64,000 nt of DNA, taken from contig JACIXC010000010.1 of NCBI GenBank assembly GCA_014360655.1, positions 1 through 64,000 of the forward strand. Direction: 5' to 3'. Below, piece by piece: positions 34,782-43,390 of the stretch (the first letter of the stretch is position 1; each line of letters starts with the position of its first letter). The notes under the pieces were generated by a model, which saw only the letters and a list, made by a program, of their open reading frames with translations, was not told the origin of the DNA and did no database searches. A program made the position numbers and the translations under genes. The DNA comes from Actinomycetota bacterium (GTDB lineage Bacteria > Actinomycetota > Geothermincolia > Geothermincolales > RBG-13-55-18).

Positions 34782-34911
34782 CGGGTGGCGCCGGGCGGGG
34801 AACGAAGCGCCCCGCCGGGCACCGCGGAAGCGGGGAAACCCCCGGTGCGGGGGCGGGCAGGAGGCGCCGCCGCGAGGGGAGAGGCGCGGTCGAGAACGGA
34901 CATGGTAATCT

Positions 34912-36036
34912 ATGGCAGATAAGTATTATGAGCGCGTGGGCATCCTGGGGACGGGACTCATCGGGGGGTCCATGGGGATGGCCATTCGCGCGGAAAGACT
35001 GGCCGAAAGCGTCACCGGCTACGATGCGGATGGACGCATGCTGCAGGAAGCCATGCGGCGCGGAGCCGTGCAGGAGACGGCGGGAAGCGCGCGGGAGCTC
35101 GCGTCCCTGTGCGACCTGGTGATAGTGGCGGTGCCGGTGCGCGCCATACCCGCGGTCCTCTCCGACATCGCCGGCTACCTGCGTCCCGGGACCACGGTGA
35201 GCGACGTGGGTTCGGTCAAGACGGGAATAGTGGAGGCGGCAAGGCGCGTGCTGCCCGGCCACTGCCACTTCGTCGGCGGGCACCCCCTTGCGGGTTCGGA
35301 GCAGAGGGGCGTGGAGTTCGCCGACCCCGCCCTCTTCCGGGACGCCTATTACGTGCTGACCCCGACCGGGGACTGCGACGCCGAGGCCTATTCCCGCCTG
35401 CACGCCCTCATAACGTCCCTGGGGGCGCGGGTCATCGCCATGGAGCCCGGCCTGCACGACCATGCCGTGTCGGTGATCAGCCACCTGCCCCATGTCACGG
35501 CCATGGGTCTCATGAACCTTGCCCTGCTGCGCGCCGAGAAGCATCCCCTGCTCGCCCTGGCGGCGGGAGGTTTCCGCGACGTGACCCGCATCGCGGCCTC
35601 CGACCCGGCCCTGTGGCTGGACATCCTCATGGAGAACCGCGTGGCGGTGGGCGAGTCCCTGCAGGAGTTCATCGACGCCCTGCGGCGGGTGCGGGAACTC
35701 TTGCGGGAAGGCCGGGAGGAGGAGCTTCTCGCCTGGATGGAGAGGGCCAGTTCGGGCAGGCGGAACCTGGCTCCCGCCCTGCGGGAATCCCTGGCCGAGC
35801 TCTTCGTCCTGGCGCTTCCGGTCGAGGACAGGCCGGGGGTGATCAGCGACGTCACCCTCACCGTGGGCGAGATGGGCATCAACATCGACGACCTCGAGCT
35901 CGTGCACCCCCTGGAAAGCGGCCAGGGCATCCTGCGCCTCACCATAACGGGGGAGCAGGCCGCCCGCATGGCGTCCGAAGCCCTGCGGAACAAGGGATAC
36001 CGGGTGACCATGGGCAAGGCACTGGGAGAGGAATGA
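34912..36036 (+). CDS. tyrA: Prephenate dehydrogenase with C-terminal ACT domain
   Basis: TyrA oxidatively decarboxylates prephenate to 4-hydroxyphenylpyruvate on the way to tyrosine. The 374-residue protein opens with the NAD-binding loop VGILGTGLIGGSMG (residues 9-22) and has the HPLAGSEQRG motif with the catalytic His near residue 124, the SHLPHVTAMGL helix, and a C-terminal ACT domain (about 300-370, EDRPGVISDVTLTVGEMGINI), which in related enzymes mediates inhibition by tyrosine. It follows aroF by 130 bases and precedes aroA by 19 bases, so the cluster looks like a single late-shikimate operon. Confidence 0.94.
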   Translation: MADKYYERVGILGTGLIGGSMGMAIRAERLAESVTGYDADGRMLQEAMRRGAVQETAGSARELASLCDLVIVAVPVRAIPAVLSDIAGYLRPGTTVSDVGSVKTGIVEAARRVLPGHCHFVGGHPLAGSEQRGVEFADPALFRDAYYVLTPTGDCDAEAYSRLHALITSLGARVIAMEPGLHDHAVSVISHLPHVTAMGLMNLALLRAEKHPLLALAAGGFRDVTRIAASDPALWLDILMENRVAVGESLQEFIDALRRVRELLREGREEELLAWMERASSGRRNLAPALRESLAELFVLALPVEDRPGVISDVTLTVGEMGINIDDLELVHPLESGQGILRLTITGEQAARMASEALRNKGYRVTMGKALGEE

Positions 36037-36055
36037 CGGCGGGGAGGGTGCCGCG

Positions 36056-37339
36056 GTGGACATGATCTTCGGCAGCGCGAGGCCCCTGCGGGGCGAGGTG
36101 GTGGTGCCGCCGGACAAGTCCCTTTCCCACCGTGCCGCAATCCTGGGGGCCCTGGCCCACGGGCGCACCACCGCCGCTCCCTTCCTGCGGGCCGGTGACT
36201 GCCTGAGCACCCTTACGTGCCTGCGCAGGCTGGGGGTGGAGGTGCGTCTGTCGGGGGAGCGCCTGGAGGTGGAAGGGAAGGGGCCCGAGGCGTGGAAGCC
36301 GCCGCAAGGGGTCCTTGATGCCGGCAACTCGGCGACAACCATGCGCCTGCTGGCGGGAGCCCTGGCGGGGAGGCCCTTCCGCTGCGAGATCGACGGCGAC
36401 GCCTCCCTGCGCAGGCGCCCCATGAGCCGCATCATCGAGCCCCTGGGCCGCATGGGTGCGCGCATCGTGGGGATGGGGGAGGGGGGACGCCCCCCGCTCG
36501 CCATCGAGGGCGGAAACCTGCGGGGTATAGAACACCACATGGAGGTGGACAGCGCCCAGGTGAAGTCGGCGCTGCTCCTGGCGGGGCTGCAGGCGGAGGG
36601 GGAGACGCGCATCCTTGGGGGGCGCTCCTCGCGTGACCACACGGAGAGGATGCTCCTGCTCATGGGGGCCGACCTGTCCTTCGAGGGCGAGGAGGCCCTG
36701 GTGATAAGAAGATCGGAGCTCGCGGGCGGGGAGATTGAGGTGCCCGGCGACATATCCAGCGCCTCCTTCCTCATCGCCGCGGCCCTCCTGGTGCCGGGGT
36801 CGCGCCTGCGCCTCAAGGACGTGGGGCTCAATCCAACGCGGGCCGGGTTCCTCTCCGTGGTGAACTCCATGGGGGCCCTGGTCGTGGAATCCGGGTACCG
36901 GGAGGTGAGCAACGAGCCGCGGGGGGACCTGGAGGTGGGAAGCACCGCTTTGAGCGGCGTGGAGGTCGAGGGACGGCGCATCCCCGCCCTCATCGACGAG
37001 GTTCCCCTGCTCGCGGTCATGGGCTGCCGCGCGCGGGGGGAAACGGTGGTGATGGGAGCGGAGGAATTGCGGGTCAAGGAGAGCGACCGCATAGCAGCCA
37101 TATGCGGGGAACTGCGCAAGATGAGAGCGGACATCGAGGAGTTGCCGGACGGGTTCGTGGTCGCGGGCCCGGTTGAGCTCAGGGGCGCGCGGGTGGATTC
37201 CCACGGGGACCACCGCATTGCCATGGCCCTGGCGGTGGCCGCGCTCGTCGCCGAGGGGGAGACGGTCATCTCCGGCTGGGAATGCACGGACATCTCCTTC
37301 CCCGGCTTCGCCGTTCTGTTGCGGGAACTGGCGTCCTAA
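36056..37339 (+). CDS. aroA: 3-phosphoshikimate 1-carboxyvinyltransferase (EPSP synthase)
   Basis: AroA transfers the enolpyruvyl group of phosphoenolpyruvate to shikimate 3-phosphate. The 427-residue protein shows PPDKSLSHRAAILGAL (substrate Lys and Ser, residues 20-35), DAGNSATTMRLLAGALAG, SAQVKSALLLAGL, and the C-terminal RVKESDRIAAI (LRVKESDRIAAICGEL) and DHRIAMALAV segments, all essential signatures. The start may be GTG 36056 or ATG 36062. The gene lies between tyrA and cmk as in many Gram-positives. The sensitivity class to glyphosate is not judged from sequence. Confidence 0.96.
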   Translation: MDMIFGSARPLRGEVVVPPDKSLSHRAAILGALAHGRTTAAPFLRAGDCLSTLTCLRRLGVEVRLSGERLEVEGKGPEAWKPPQGVLDAGNSATTMRLLAGALAGRPFRCEIDGDASLRRRPMSRIIEPLGRMGARIVGMGEGGRPPLAIEGGNLRGIEHHMEVDSAQVKSALLLAGLQAEGETRILGGRSSRDHTERMLLLMGADLSFEGEEALVIRRSELAGGEIEVPGDISSASFLIAAALLVPGSRLRLKDVGLNPTRAGFLSVVNSMGALVVESGYREVSNEPRGDLEVGSTALSGVEVEGRRIPALIDEVPLLAVMGCRARGETVVMGAEELRVKESDRIAAICGELRKMRADIEELPDGFVVAGPVELRGARVDSHGDHRIAMALAVAALVAEGETVISGWECTDISFPGFAVLLRELAS

Positions 37340-37360
37340 GGAAAGGCACGGGGGTGCGGG

Positions 37361-38065
37361 ATGCGACGGCAAAAGGTGAAGGCGGAGGAAGCCGTCATCG
37401 CCATAGATGGGCCGGCGGGGGCGGGGAAGAGCACGGTGGCGCGTGAGCTGGCCCGCAACCTGCGCATGGCTTACCTTGACACGGGGGCCATGTACCGGGC
37501 CCTGACCCTGAAGGCACTGCGCGCGCACATGGATCTGGACGACGAGAGGGGCCTGGCGGGGATGGCGAGGGCGACGGACATCGTGAACGTCTACCGCCCA
37601 CGCGCCCGGCCTCCCTATCGCGTCTGCATGGACGGGGAGGACGTGACCTCCGCCATCCGTTCGCGTGAAGTATCAGCCCATGTTTCCAGAGTCTCGTCCC
37701 ATCCCGCCGTGAGGAAGGAAATGGTAAGAAAACAGCGCATGCTTGCAGGCGGGGGCGGCGTGGTAGCGGAGGGCAGGGACGTGGGCACGGTGGTCTTTCC
37801 CCGCGCCCACCTCAAGTTCTTCCTCACCGCGTCCACGGCGGAGCGAGCGAGGCGGCGCTACAGTGAGATGAAAGAGGAGGGATACGACGTCTCGCTGAAA
37901 ACGGTGCAGCAGGAGATGGTGCGCAGGGACCACCTCGACTCCACGCGGCGGACCAATCCCCTGCGCAGGGCTCCAGACGCGCTGCTCGTGGACACCACGG
38001 GGCTCTCTGTGGCAGAGGTGGTAGGGAAGCTGCTGGCCCTGGCGAGAGACAAGATCGCGTGGTGA
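37361..38065 (+). CDS. cmk: Cytidylate kinase
   Basis: Cmk phosphorylates CMP and dCMP. The 234-residue protein has the P-loop IDGPAGAGKSTVAREL (about residues 12-27), LDTGAMYRALTLKALR, the VAEGRDVGTVVFP segment, and RRRYSEMKEEGYDVSL plus the LID region RRDHLDSTRRTNPLRRAPDA. All are diagnostic of the bacterial CMP kinase. Start ATG 37361; a GTG at 37376 would remove 5 basic residues. It follows aroA by 21 bases and precedes a DUF512 radical SAM gene and der, an arrangement commonly seen with plsC or der downstream. Confidence 0.95.
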   Translation: MRRQKVKAEEAVIAIDGPAGAGKSTVARELARNLRMAYLDTGAMYRALTLKALRAHMDLDDERGLAGMARATDIVNVYRPRARPPYRVCMDGEDVTSAIRSREVSAHVSRVSSHPAVRKEMVRKQRMLAGGGGVVAEGRDVGTVVFPRAHLKFFLTASTAERARRRYSEMKEEGYDVSLKTVQQEMVRRDHLDSTRRTNPLRRAPDALLVDTTGLSVAEVVGKLLALARDKIAW

Positions 38066-38072
38066 CCGGTTG

Positions 38073-39407
38073 ATGCGGTCAAGGCGAGCGACTTTCCCTT
38101 CATCTCCCCGCCGTGGGAGGTGGCGGGCGTGGAGACCGCCGCGCGTGGTCGAGGTCAGGGAGAACAGCCCGTGCCGAGGCGCGGTGGAGGAGGGGGACCT
38201 CCTTCTGGCGATCGCGGGAAGGAAGCCCCGTGACTTCATCGACTGCATGGAATGGGGCGACGCAGCGCGAGTGCGGCTCACCCTGCAGCGAGGCGGGAGG
38301 GACCTGGTCTGCGAGGTGCGCAAGGAGGAGGGCGTGCCCCTGGGGTTGGTCTTCGACGAGCCCGTCTTCGACGGGGTGATGACCTGCCGTAACCGCTGCC
38401 GCTTCTGCTTCGTGGACCAGATGCCGCCGGGCCTGCGCCCCTCCCTCTACGTGAAGGACGACGACTACCGCCTCTCCTTCTACTACGGCAATTTCATCAC
38501 CTTGAACAACCTTGGCCGGGGAGAATTGCGCAGGATCGAGCGCCTAAGGCTTTCTCCGCTCTACGTTTCCCTCCACGCGACGGATGCGCGTCTGCGCTCC
38601 TACCTCATGGGAGGGAACGCCAGCCGAGGACTGGAAGCCCTCGCGAGGCTGCTGCGCGCCGGCCTGGAGATCCACCTGCAGGTGGTGGCCTGCCCGGGGA
38701 TAAACGACGGGGAGGCCCTGCGGCGGACTTGCGAGGAGGTGTTGTCGCGTTACACGGCCGCTTCCCTGGGGGTGGTTCCCGTGGGCCTCACGCGCCGGGC
38801 TGCGCTCACGGCGCCGGGGATGCGGACCTTTGACGCGGGCACGGCGGCTGCCCTGCTGGAGGTGGTGCACGGCATGCAGGAGAGAGCGCTGGAATTACAT
38901 GGCAGGAGGATATTCCACGCCGCGGACGAGTTCTACCTCCTGGCGGGGGAGGATTTTCCGGAAGCGTCCGCCTACGAGGGATACCCGCAGCTGGAGAACG
39001 GGGTGGGGATGGCGAGGAAATTCCTGGACGAGGGTCTTGGCGGCGGCACGGAGGGGAAGGGTAGGACCGCGGGGCGCGGCCTCATCACGGGCGAGGCGGG
39101 GGAGAACGTCATAAGGAAATTACTGGAAAGAGTTTCAGGTGGAGAGGCGGAGGTGGTGGCGGCGCAGAACCTCCTCTTCGGGGGCTCGGTGACCGTCACT
39201 TCCCTGCTGGGAGGAGGGGACATCCTGTCCGCGCTGCGCGCGCGCCGACCTTCCTGTCATACGTTACTCATACCCGAGAACCTCTTGCGCGAGGGGCGCT
39301 TCCTGGACGACATGACCCTCGCTGAGGTGGAGGAGAGGTCCGGCTACCGCCTGCTCCCCACCGCGGTAAACGGGAGGGCCTTTCTGGAGGCGTTGACCGG
39401 TCGATGA
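38073..39407 (+). CDS. PDZ-like / radical SAM DUF512 protein
   Basis: The protein (about 444 residues) has an N-terminal PDZ-like segment (VVEVRENSPCRGAVEEGDLLLAIAG, residues 25-50), a radical SAM-like motif CRNRCRFCFVDQMPPG (CxxxCxxC, about residues 109-116), and the DUF512 core with LSFYYGNFITLNNL, LYVSLHATDARLR and a C-terminal FGGSVTVTSLLGGGD region. Members are widespread in anaerobes, usually next to der and cmk, and are often annotated only as DUF512; the substrate is unknown. It starts at ATG 38073, 7 bases after cmk, in a TTG-ATG pair. It overlaps nothing downstream; der begins after a 187-base gap. Confidence 0.9.
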   Translation: MRSRRATFPSSPRRGRWRAWRPPRVVEVRENSPCRGAVEEGDLLLAIAGRKPRDFIDCMEWGDAARVRLTLQRGGRDLVCEVRKEEGVPLGLVFDEPVFDGVMTCRNRCRFCFVDQMPPGLRPSLYVKDDDYRLSFYYGNFITLNNLGRGELRRIERLRLSPLYVSLHATDARLRSYLMGGNASRGLEALARLLRAGLEIHLQVVACPGINDGEALRRTCEEVLSRYTAASLGVVPVGLTRRAALTAPGMRTFDAGTAAALLEVVHGMQERALELHGRRIFHAADEFYLLAGEDFPEASAYEGYPQLENGVGMARKFLDEGLGGGTEGKGRTAGRGLITGEAGENVIRKLLERVSGGEAEVVAAQNLLFGGSVTVTSLLGGGDILSALRARRPSCHTLLIPENLLREGRFLDDMTLAEVEERSGYRLLPTAVNGRAFLEALTGR

Positions 39408-39594
39408 GCGGCGGTGGCCCTCGCTTTTTCACCGGCGAAAACCCGTCCGGGCACGGCTGTTCCGGCTTGTGGTCGGCGCCTGAAAGGGTTACGCGTAGCG
39501 GTTGCGAGCTTGCCACGGGGAAAGGCGCCGGCGAATCGGTTATGATCTTGGAAGGCGAAGGAAACGGGAGAAAACGCAAGGAGAAGCCGAGGTC

Positions 39595-40953
39595 ATGGGT
39601 GGAGCAGGCAGGAAGGTGATCTCGCACCTGCCGCTGGTGGCGGTGGTGGGCCGCCCCAACGTGGGCAAGTCCACGCTTGTCAACCGCATCGTGGCCCGGG
39701 GAGAGGCCATCGTGGAAAGCGAGCCGGGGGTCACCAGGGACCGCAATTACTTCGTCGCCTCCTGGAGGGGGAGGGAGTTCCGCATCGTGGACACCGGCGG
39801 GTTGGACCCGGTGGCGGAGGAATCCCTGGTACAGGCCATCGGCCGCCAGGCCCTGGCGGCGGTTGAGGAGTGCGACCTGGCGCTCATGCTGGTGGATGCG
39901 ACGGAGGGCATGACCCCTCTCGACCAGGAGGTGGCGCAGTTGCTGCGGAGGACCGGGAAGCCGGTCATCCTGGTGGCCAACAAGGTGGACAACAGGCGCC
40001 GGGAAGAGGAGGCCGTGGAATGGTACGAGCTTGGCATGGGTGACCCCTGGCCGGTTTCCGCCATGCACGGTCGCAACATCGGCGACCTGCTGGACGCGGT
40101 GGTGGAAAGCCTTCCCGAGGCGACCGCCCTCGAGGAAGCGGAGACCCCGGAGACGGTGGTGGCGGTGGTGGGGCGCCCCAACGTGGGGAAGTCCACGCTC
40201 TTCAACCGCCTGCTGGCCGAGGAGCGCTCGCTGACCAGCGAACTTCCGGGGACCACGCGCGATGCGGTGGATACCTTGATGGAAATAGACGGCAAACGGT
40301 ACCGCTTCATCGACACCGCCGGCTGGAGGCGGCGCACCCGCGTGAAGGAAGGGGTGGAGTTCTACAGCCTGGTGCGGGTATGGAGGGCCATAGACAGGGC
40401 GCAGGTGGTCCTGCTGGTGCTGGACGCCTCCCAGGGGGTCACGGACCAGGACCAGCGCATAGCCGCCCGCATCAAGGAGGACGGGCGCGCCTGCGTGGTG
40501 GTCCTCAACAAGTGGGACGTGGTGAAGGGCGGCGGCAGGGCGCAGGAGGTCTACGCGGACGCCGCGGAGAAGCTGCGTTTCGTTGGATATGCGCCTTTCC
40601 TGCGGGTGAGCGCCCTCACCGGGCAGGGAACGGGGCGCATCCTGCCTACCGTGGACCGCGTCAAGGGTAACTGGGAGACGCGCATACAGACCTCCCACCT
40701 CAACGACCTCCTGCACCGCCTCCTCTCACAATCACCGCCGCCGACGCGCAGGGGGAAGCGGCTGCAGTTCTACTACGCCACCCAGGCCCGCACCGCGCCG
40801 CCCCAGTTCGTTTTCTTCGTGAACCGACCCGACCTGGCTGACGCCTCTTACGAGAGGTACCTGGAAAGGAAGCTGCGCGAGACCTTCGCCCTGGAGGGTA
40901 CACCCATCCGTATCGTGCTGCGCTCCCGCCGCTTAAGGCGCGAAAGGTCGTGA
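39595..40953 (+). CDS. der: GTPase Der (EngA)
   Basis: Der is a ribosome-assembly GTPase of the large subunit with two tandem G domains. Both P-loops are present (VAVVGRPNVGKSTLVNRI at residues 15-32 and VAVVGRPNVGKSTLFNRL near residue 190), with DTGGL, NKVD (LVANKVD), and in the second domain DTAGWRRR, LNKWD, and a C-terminal KH-like RNA-binding domain that ends in LRSRRLRRER. The ATG at 39595 (452 residues) gives the usual N-terminus; in-frame upstream starts are not conserved. A TATGAT -10-like element lies about 50 bases upstream at 39541-39546, but without a -35. Confidence 0.97.
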   Translation: MGGAGRKVISHLPLVAVVGRPNVGKSTLVNRIVARGEAIVESEPGVTRDRNYFVASWRGREFRIVDTGGLDPVAEESLVQAIGRQALAAVEECDLALMLVDATEGMTPLDQEVAQLLRRTGKPVILVANKVDNRRREEEAVEWYELGMGDPWPVSAMHGRNIGDLLDAVVESLPEATALEEAETPETVVAVVGRPNVGKSTLFNRLLAEERSLTSELPGTTRDAVDTLMEIDGKRYRFIDTAGWRRRTRVKEGVEFYSLVRVWRAIDRAQVVLLVLDASQGVTDQDQRIAARIKEDGRACVVVLNKWDVVKGGGRAQEVYADAAEKLRFVGYAPFLRVSALTGQGTGRILPTVDRVKGNWETRIQTSHLNDLLHRLLSQSPPPTRRGKRLQFYYATQARTAPPQFVFFVNRPDLADASYERYLERKLRETFALEGTPIRIVLRSRRLRRERS

Positions 40954-41114
40954 CGGCGGGCGTGGGCTGAGGAGCGCTCGCGGGGCGGATGCGGGGCGGA
41001 AGCAGGGCGGAAGCACGCTGCAGGCGAACGGCGGCTTCCCGGCCACGCGGGGCGATATATTCTGGCCAGGGGCGAAAGGCGCCGGTGATCGTGGAAACCG
41101 CGCAGCGCGCGGTG

Positions 41115-41123
41115 TGTTATATT
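41115..41123 (+). promoter_or_regulatory. Extended -10 promoter candidate for plsY-gpsA
   Basis: TGTTATATT at 41115-41123 (TG, one base, TATATT at 41118-41123) lies 104 bases before plsY. A similar GATATATTC occurs at 41054-41062. No -35 match is evident at the usual distance. Confidence 0.35.
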
Positions 41124-41226
41124 CTACGGTGGTCTTCGGTGGCCCTGCCGTGGCCGGTTCCGTCTTTGTCATCGGCGGCGGCTCGCTTTGGTAAGGACGC
41201 GCCTCGCAGGCGCAGGGGGGTGAAGT

Positions 41227-41865
41227 ATGGTTTACAGGGCCGTACTGTGGATGGTCGGCAGTTACCTCCTGGGCTCCGTTCCCTTCGGGCTCGTGGTCTC
41301 CAGGCTCGTTTTCCGGCAGGACGTTAGGCGCCTGGGGTCAGGGAACATAGGCGCAACCAACGTACTGCGCAATTTCGGGGTGCGCCCCTTCATCGCCGTC
41401 ACCATGCTGGACATGGGCAAGGGGATAGCGGCCGTGGCGGTGGCCAGGGCGCTGGGTCTCGGACCCGCCCTTTCCCTGCTGGCGGGGCTCCTTTCCATCG
41501 TGGGGCACAACTGGAGCCTCTATCTCCGCTTCAAGGGAGGCAAGGGCATCGCGACCAGCGGGGGGGTCATCATCGCGGCCTATCCCTGGCAGGTGACCGT
41601 TGCCGTGGTGGGCACCTTTCTCCTCGTGGTGCTCATCACCCGCATCATGTCCCTGGGTTCGCTCTCCGCCGCCCTGGCCTTTCCCGCAGCGACGCTCATC
41701 GTCCTGCACGGCAGGCTGAACAGGTTCTGGCCGCACCTCGTCGTGTCCTGCCTGGCCAGCGCCTTTGCCGTCTACAAGCACCGTGACAACATGCGGCGCC
41801 TGCTGGCCGGCGAAGAGCCGAGGATAAGGATAAGACGCGGGGTCGAGGAGGGGGAAGGCGCATGA
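41227..41865 (+). CDS. plsY: Glycerol-3-phosphate acyltransferase PlsY
   Basis: PlsY transfers an acyl group from acyl-phosphate to glycerol 3-phosphate, the first step of membrane phospholipid synthesis in the PlsX/PlsY system. The 212-residue protein has about five to six membrane segments and the three conserved motifs GSGNIGATNVLRNFG (about residues 38-52), GHNWSLYLRFKGGKGIATS (about residues 94-112) and the late YKHRDNMRRLLAGEE segment. The C-terminal tail is basic. It overlaps gpsA (ATGA-like), whose product supplies glycerol 3-phosphate, so the pair is functionally and transcriptionally linked. Confidence 0.96.
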   Translation: MVYRAVLWMVGSYLLGSVPFGLVVSRLVFRQDVRRLGSGNIGATNVLRNFGVRPFIAVTMLDMGKGIAAVAVARALGLGPALSLLAGLLSIVGHNWSLYLRFKGGKGIATSGGVIIAAYPWQVTVAVVGTFLLVVLITRIMSLGSLSAALAFPAATLIVLHGRLNRFWPHLVVSCLASAFAVYKHRDNMRRLLAGEEPRIRIRRGVEEGEGA

Positions 41866-42908
41866 GGGTGGCCGTTCTGGGTGCGGGAAGCTGGGGGACG
41901 GCCATGGCCTCCCATCTCGCCACCATGGGGCACGATGTGCGCGTGTGGGCGCGTGAGGAGGAGGTGGTGGAGGGCATCAACCGCGGGAGGCGCAACCCAC
42001 TTTACCTCGTCGAGCTCGAGATCCCGCGGGGGGTGAGCGCCCACGCGGGCCTGGAGGACGCCCTGCAGGGCGCGGAGCTCGTGGTGATGGCGGTTCCCTC
42101 GCGCTGGACGAGAGAGGTCGCGGCACGCGCCGCACCCCTCGTGCCCGCAGGGGCCGCCGTGGTCAACCTGGCCAAGGGCTTCGACTACAGGAACGGCGAG
42201 CGCCTCTCGGTGGTCATCGCGAAGGAGCTGCGGCGCGATCCCCGGGAAGGGGTGGCGGTGCTCTCGGGTCCCAACCACGCGGAGGAGGTATCGCGCGGTG
42301 TTCCCAGCGCCACAGTCATAGCGTGCGGCGACGCGTCGCTGGCGCGGGAGCTGCAAGCCGTGTTCAGTTCCGATTATTTCCGCGTGTACACCAACCGCGA
42401 CGTCATCGGCGTCGAGGTGGGTGGAGCATACAAAAACGTGGTGGCCATCGCCGCAGGGGTGCTGGACGGGCTGGGCCTGGGAGACAACACCAAGGCCAGC
42501 CTGATAACACGGGGGCTGGCGGAGATGGCGCGTTTCGGCGCTGCCCTGGGGGCCAATCCCATAACCTTCTCCGGCCTCTCCGGGATCGGCGACCTTATCG
42601 TCACCTGTATAAGCCGCCATTCGCGCAACCGTGGCTTCGGCGAGGAGCTGGGACGGGGAAAGGAACCCGGGAAGGTCCTGCAGGCGAGCCGCATGGTGGT
42701 GGAGGGGGTGTACACCACGGGCATCGTGGTGCAACTGGCCCGGGAACTGGACGTGGAAACCCCCATCGCGGACGGCGTGAAGGCGGTGCTCGACGGGGAG
42801 GGAAAGCCCGCCGAGGTCGCGCGCCGGCTCATGACCCGCCGCCTCAAGGAGGAGACGGAGGAATCGCTTTATCGCGATTTCCTCCTGCGGGAAGGCGGGG
42901 AAGGCTGA
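41862..42908 (+). CDS. gpsA: Glycerol-3-phosphate dehydrogenase (NAD(P)+)
   Basis: GpsA reduces dihydroxyacetone phosphate to sn-glycerol 3-phosphate for phospholipid synthesis. The 348-residue protein has the Rossmann motif VAVLGAGSWGTAMASHL at the N-terminus, MAVPSRWTREVA, LAKGFDY, VLSGPNHAEEV, GGAYKNVVAIAAGVLDGLGLGDNTKASLITRGLAEM (catalytic Lys region) and LSGIGDLIVTCISRHSRNRGFG. The gene order plsY-gpsA is typical and overlapping, and the 3' end is followed by 480 bases with repeats but no certain gene. Confidence 0.97.
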   Translation: MRVAVLGAGSWGTAMASHLATMGHDVRVWAREEEVVEGINRGRRNPLYLVELEIPRGVSAHAGLEDALQGAELVVMAVPSRWTREVAARAAPLVPAGAAVVNLAKGFDYRNGERLSVVIAKELRRDPREGVAVLSGPNHAEEVSRGVPSATVIACGDASLARELQAVFSSDYFRVYTNRDVIGVEVGGAYKNVVAIAAGVLDGLGLGDNTKASLITRGLAEMARFGAALGANPITFSGLSGIGDLIVTCISRHSRNRGFGEELGRGKEPGKVLQASRMVVEGVYTTGIVVQLARELDVETPIADGVKAVLDGEGKPAEVARRLMTRRLKEETEESLYRDFLLREGGEG

Positions 42909-43056
42909 AAGAGGCGGTGCAGGGGCGCCCTCTCCACGCGTGCGCGAGCACGGCAGATTTCCTTTTCTGCCGCCGGTGTCCCTTGATCTCGACCGCCCGG
43001 GTCCCATGATGCGGGCGCTCCTCGTCCGCGGCGGAGCTTCACTGGCGCCGATGCCT

Positions 43057-43260
43057 CCGTGCACGGGACGGCACACCGCATGAGGTGTCCTGTCGCGCAG
43101 GGCAACCCGTTGCACGGGACGACCCACCGAACTATATATACCGCCTCGTGGGAAGACCCGTTGCACGTGATACCCCGTTATAAGGGCTTCCCAATACGTG
43201 ATGCAAGGCACCTTGTTACGATGGCGACCCCGTCATACGAGACATCCCGCTGCGGGTCAA
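43057..43260. repeat. Degenerate tandem repeat, about 51 bp, three to four units
   Basis: Units begin near 43057, 43107, 43158 and 43209. The best-conserved part is CCGT(T)GCACGGGAC (43057, 43107) with CCGTTGCACGTGAT in the third unit. The unit spacing is 50-51 bases. The fourth is barely recognisable. Confidence 0.45.
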
Positions 43261-43289
43261 CGATCTCGAGCGCTTGACACACGGCGCGT

Positions 43290-43315
43290 GGGCGAGATGC
43301 GCCCCCCTTTTTTTT
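43290..43315 (+). terminator. Probable intrinsic terminator
   Basis: A short stem (GGGCG at 43290-43294, CGCCC at 43300-43304) is followed by CCC and eight consecutive Ts (43308-43315). It is nearly 390 bases after gpsA and about 75 before the next gene, so it may end the plsY-gpsA transcript. Confidence 0.55.
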
Positions 43316-43390
43316 GTAGGCGTCACCGGCGTAAAAATGTCGTCACCCCCGCCTATCATGAAAATGCTCGCTGAAGGGAAGGAGTCATAC

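Larger units (their letters stand above)
42909..43390. other. Intergenic region with degenerate tandem repeats and a terminator
   Basis: The 480 bases between gpsA and the DUF2993-type gene hold a degenerate 51-bp repeat array (43057-43260) and a hairpin with a run of eight Ts (43290-43315). A short GTG frame 43059-43277 happens to be open through the repeats because their period is a multiple of three (17 residues per unit). It has no ribosome binding site, so I do not call it a gene. Confidence 0.5.

Noticed and set aside
34782-34911. GC hairpin between aroF and tyrA
   Set aside because: It contains a mismatch and lacks a T-run; nothing shows that it ends transcription in this operon.
43059-43277. 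72-residue open frame with 17-residue repeats
   Set aside because: The 51-bp repeat period keeps the frame open by chance; no ribosome binding site and no family resemblance.
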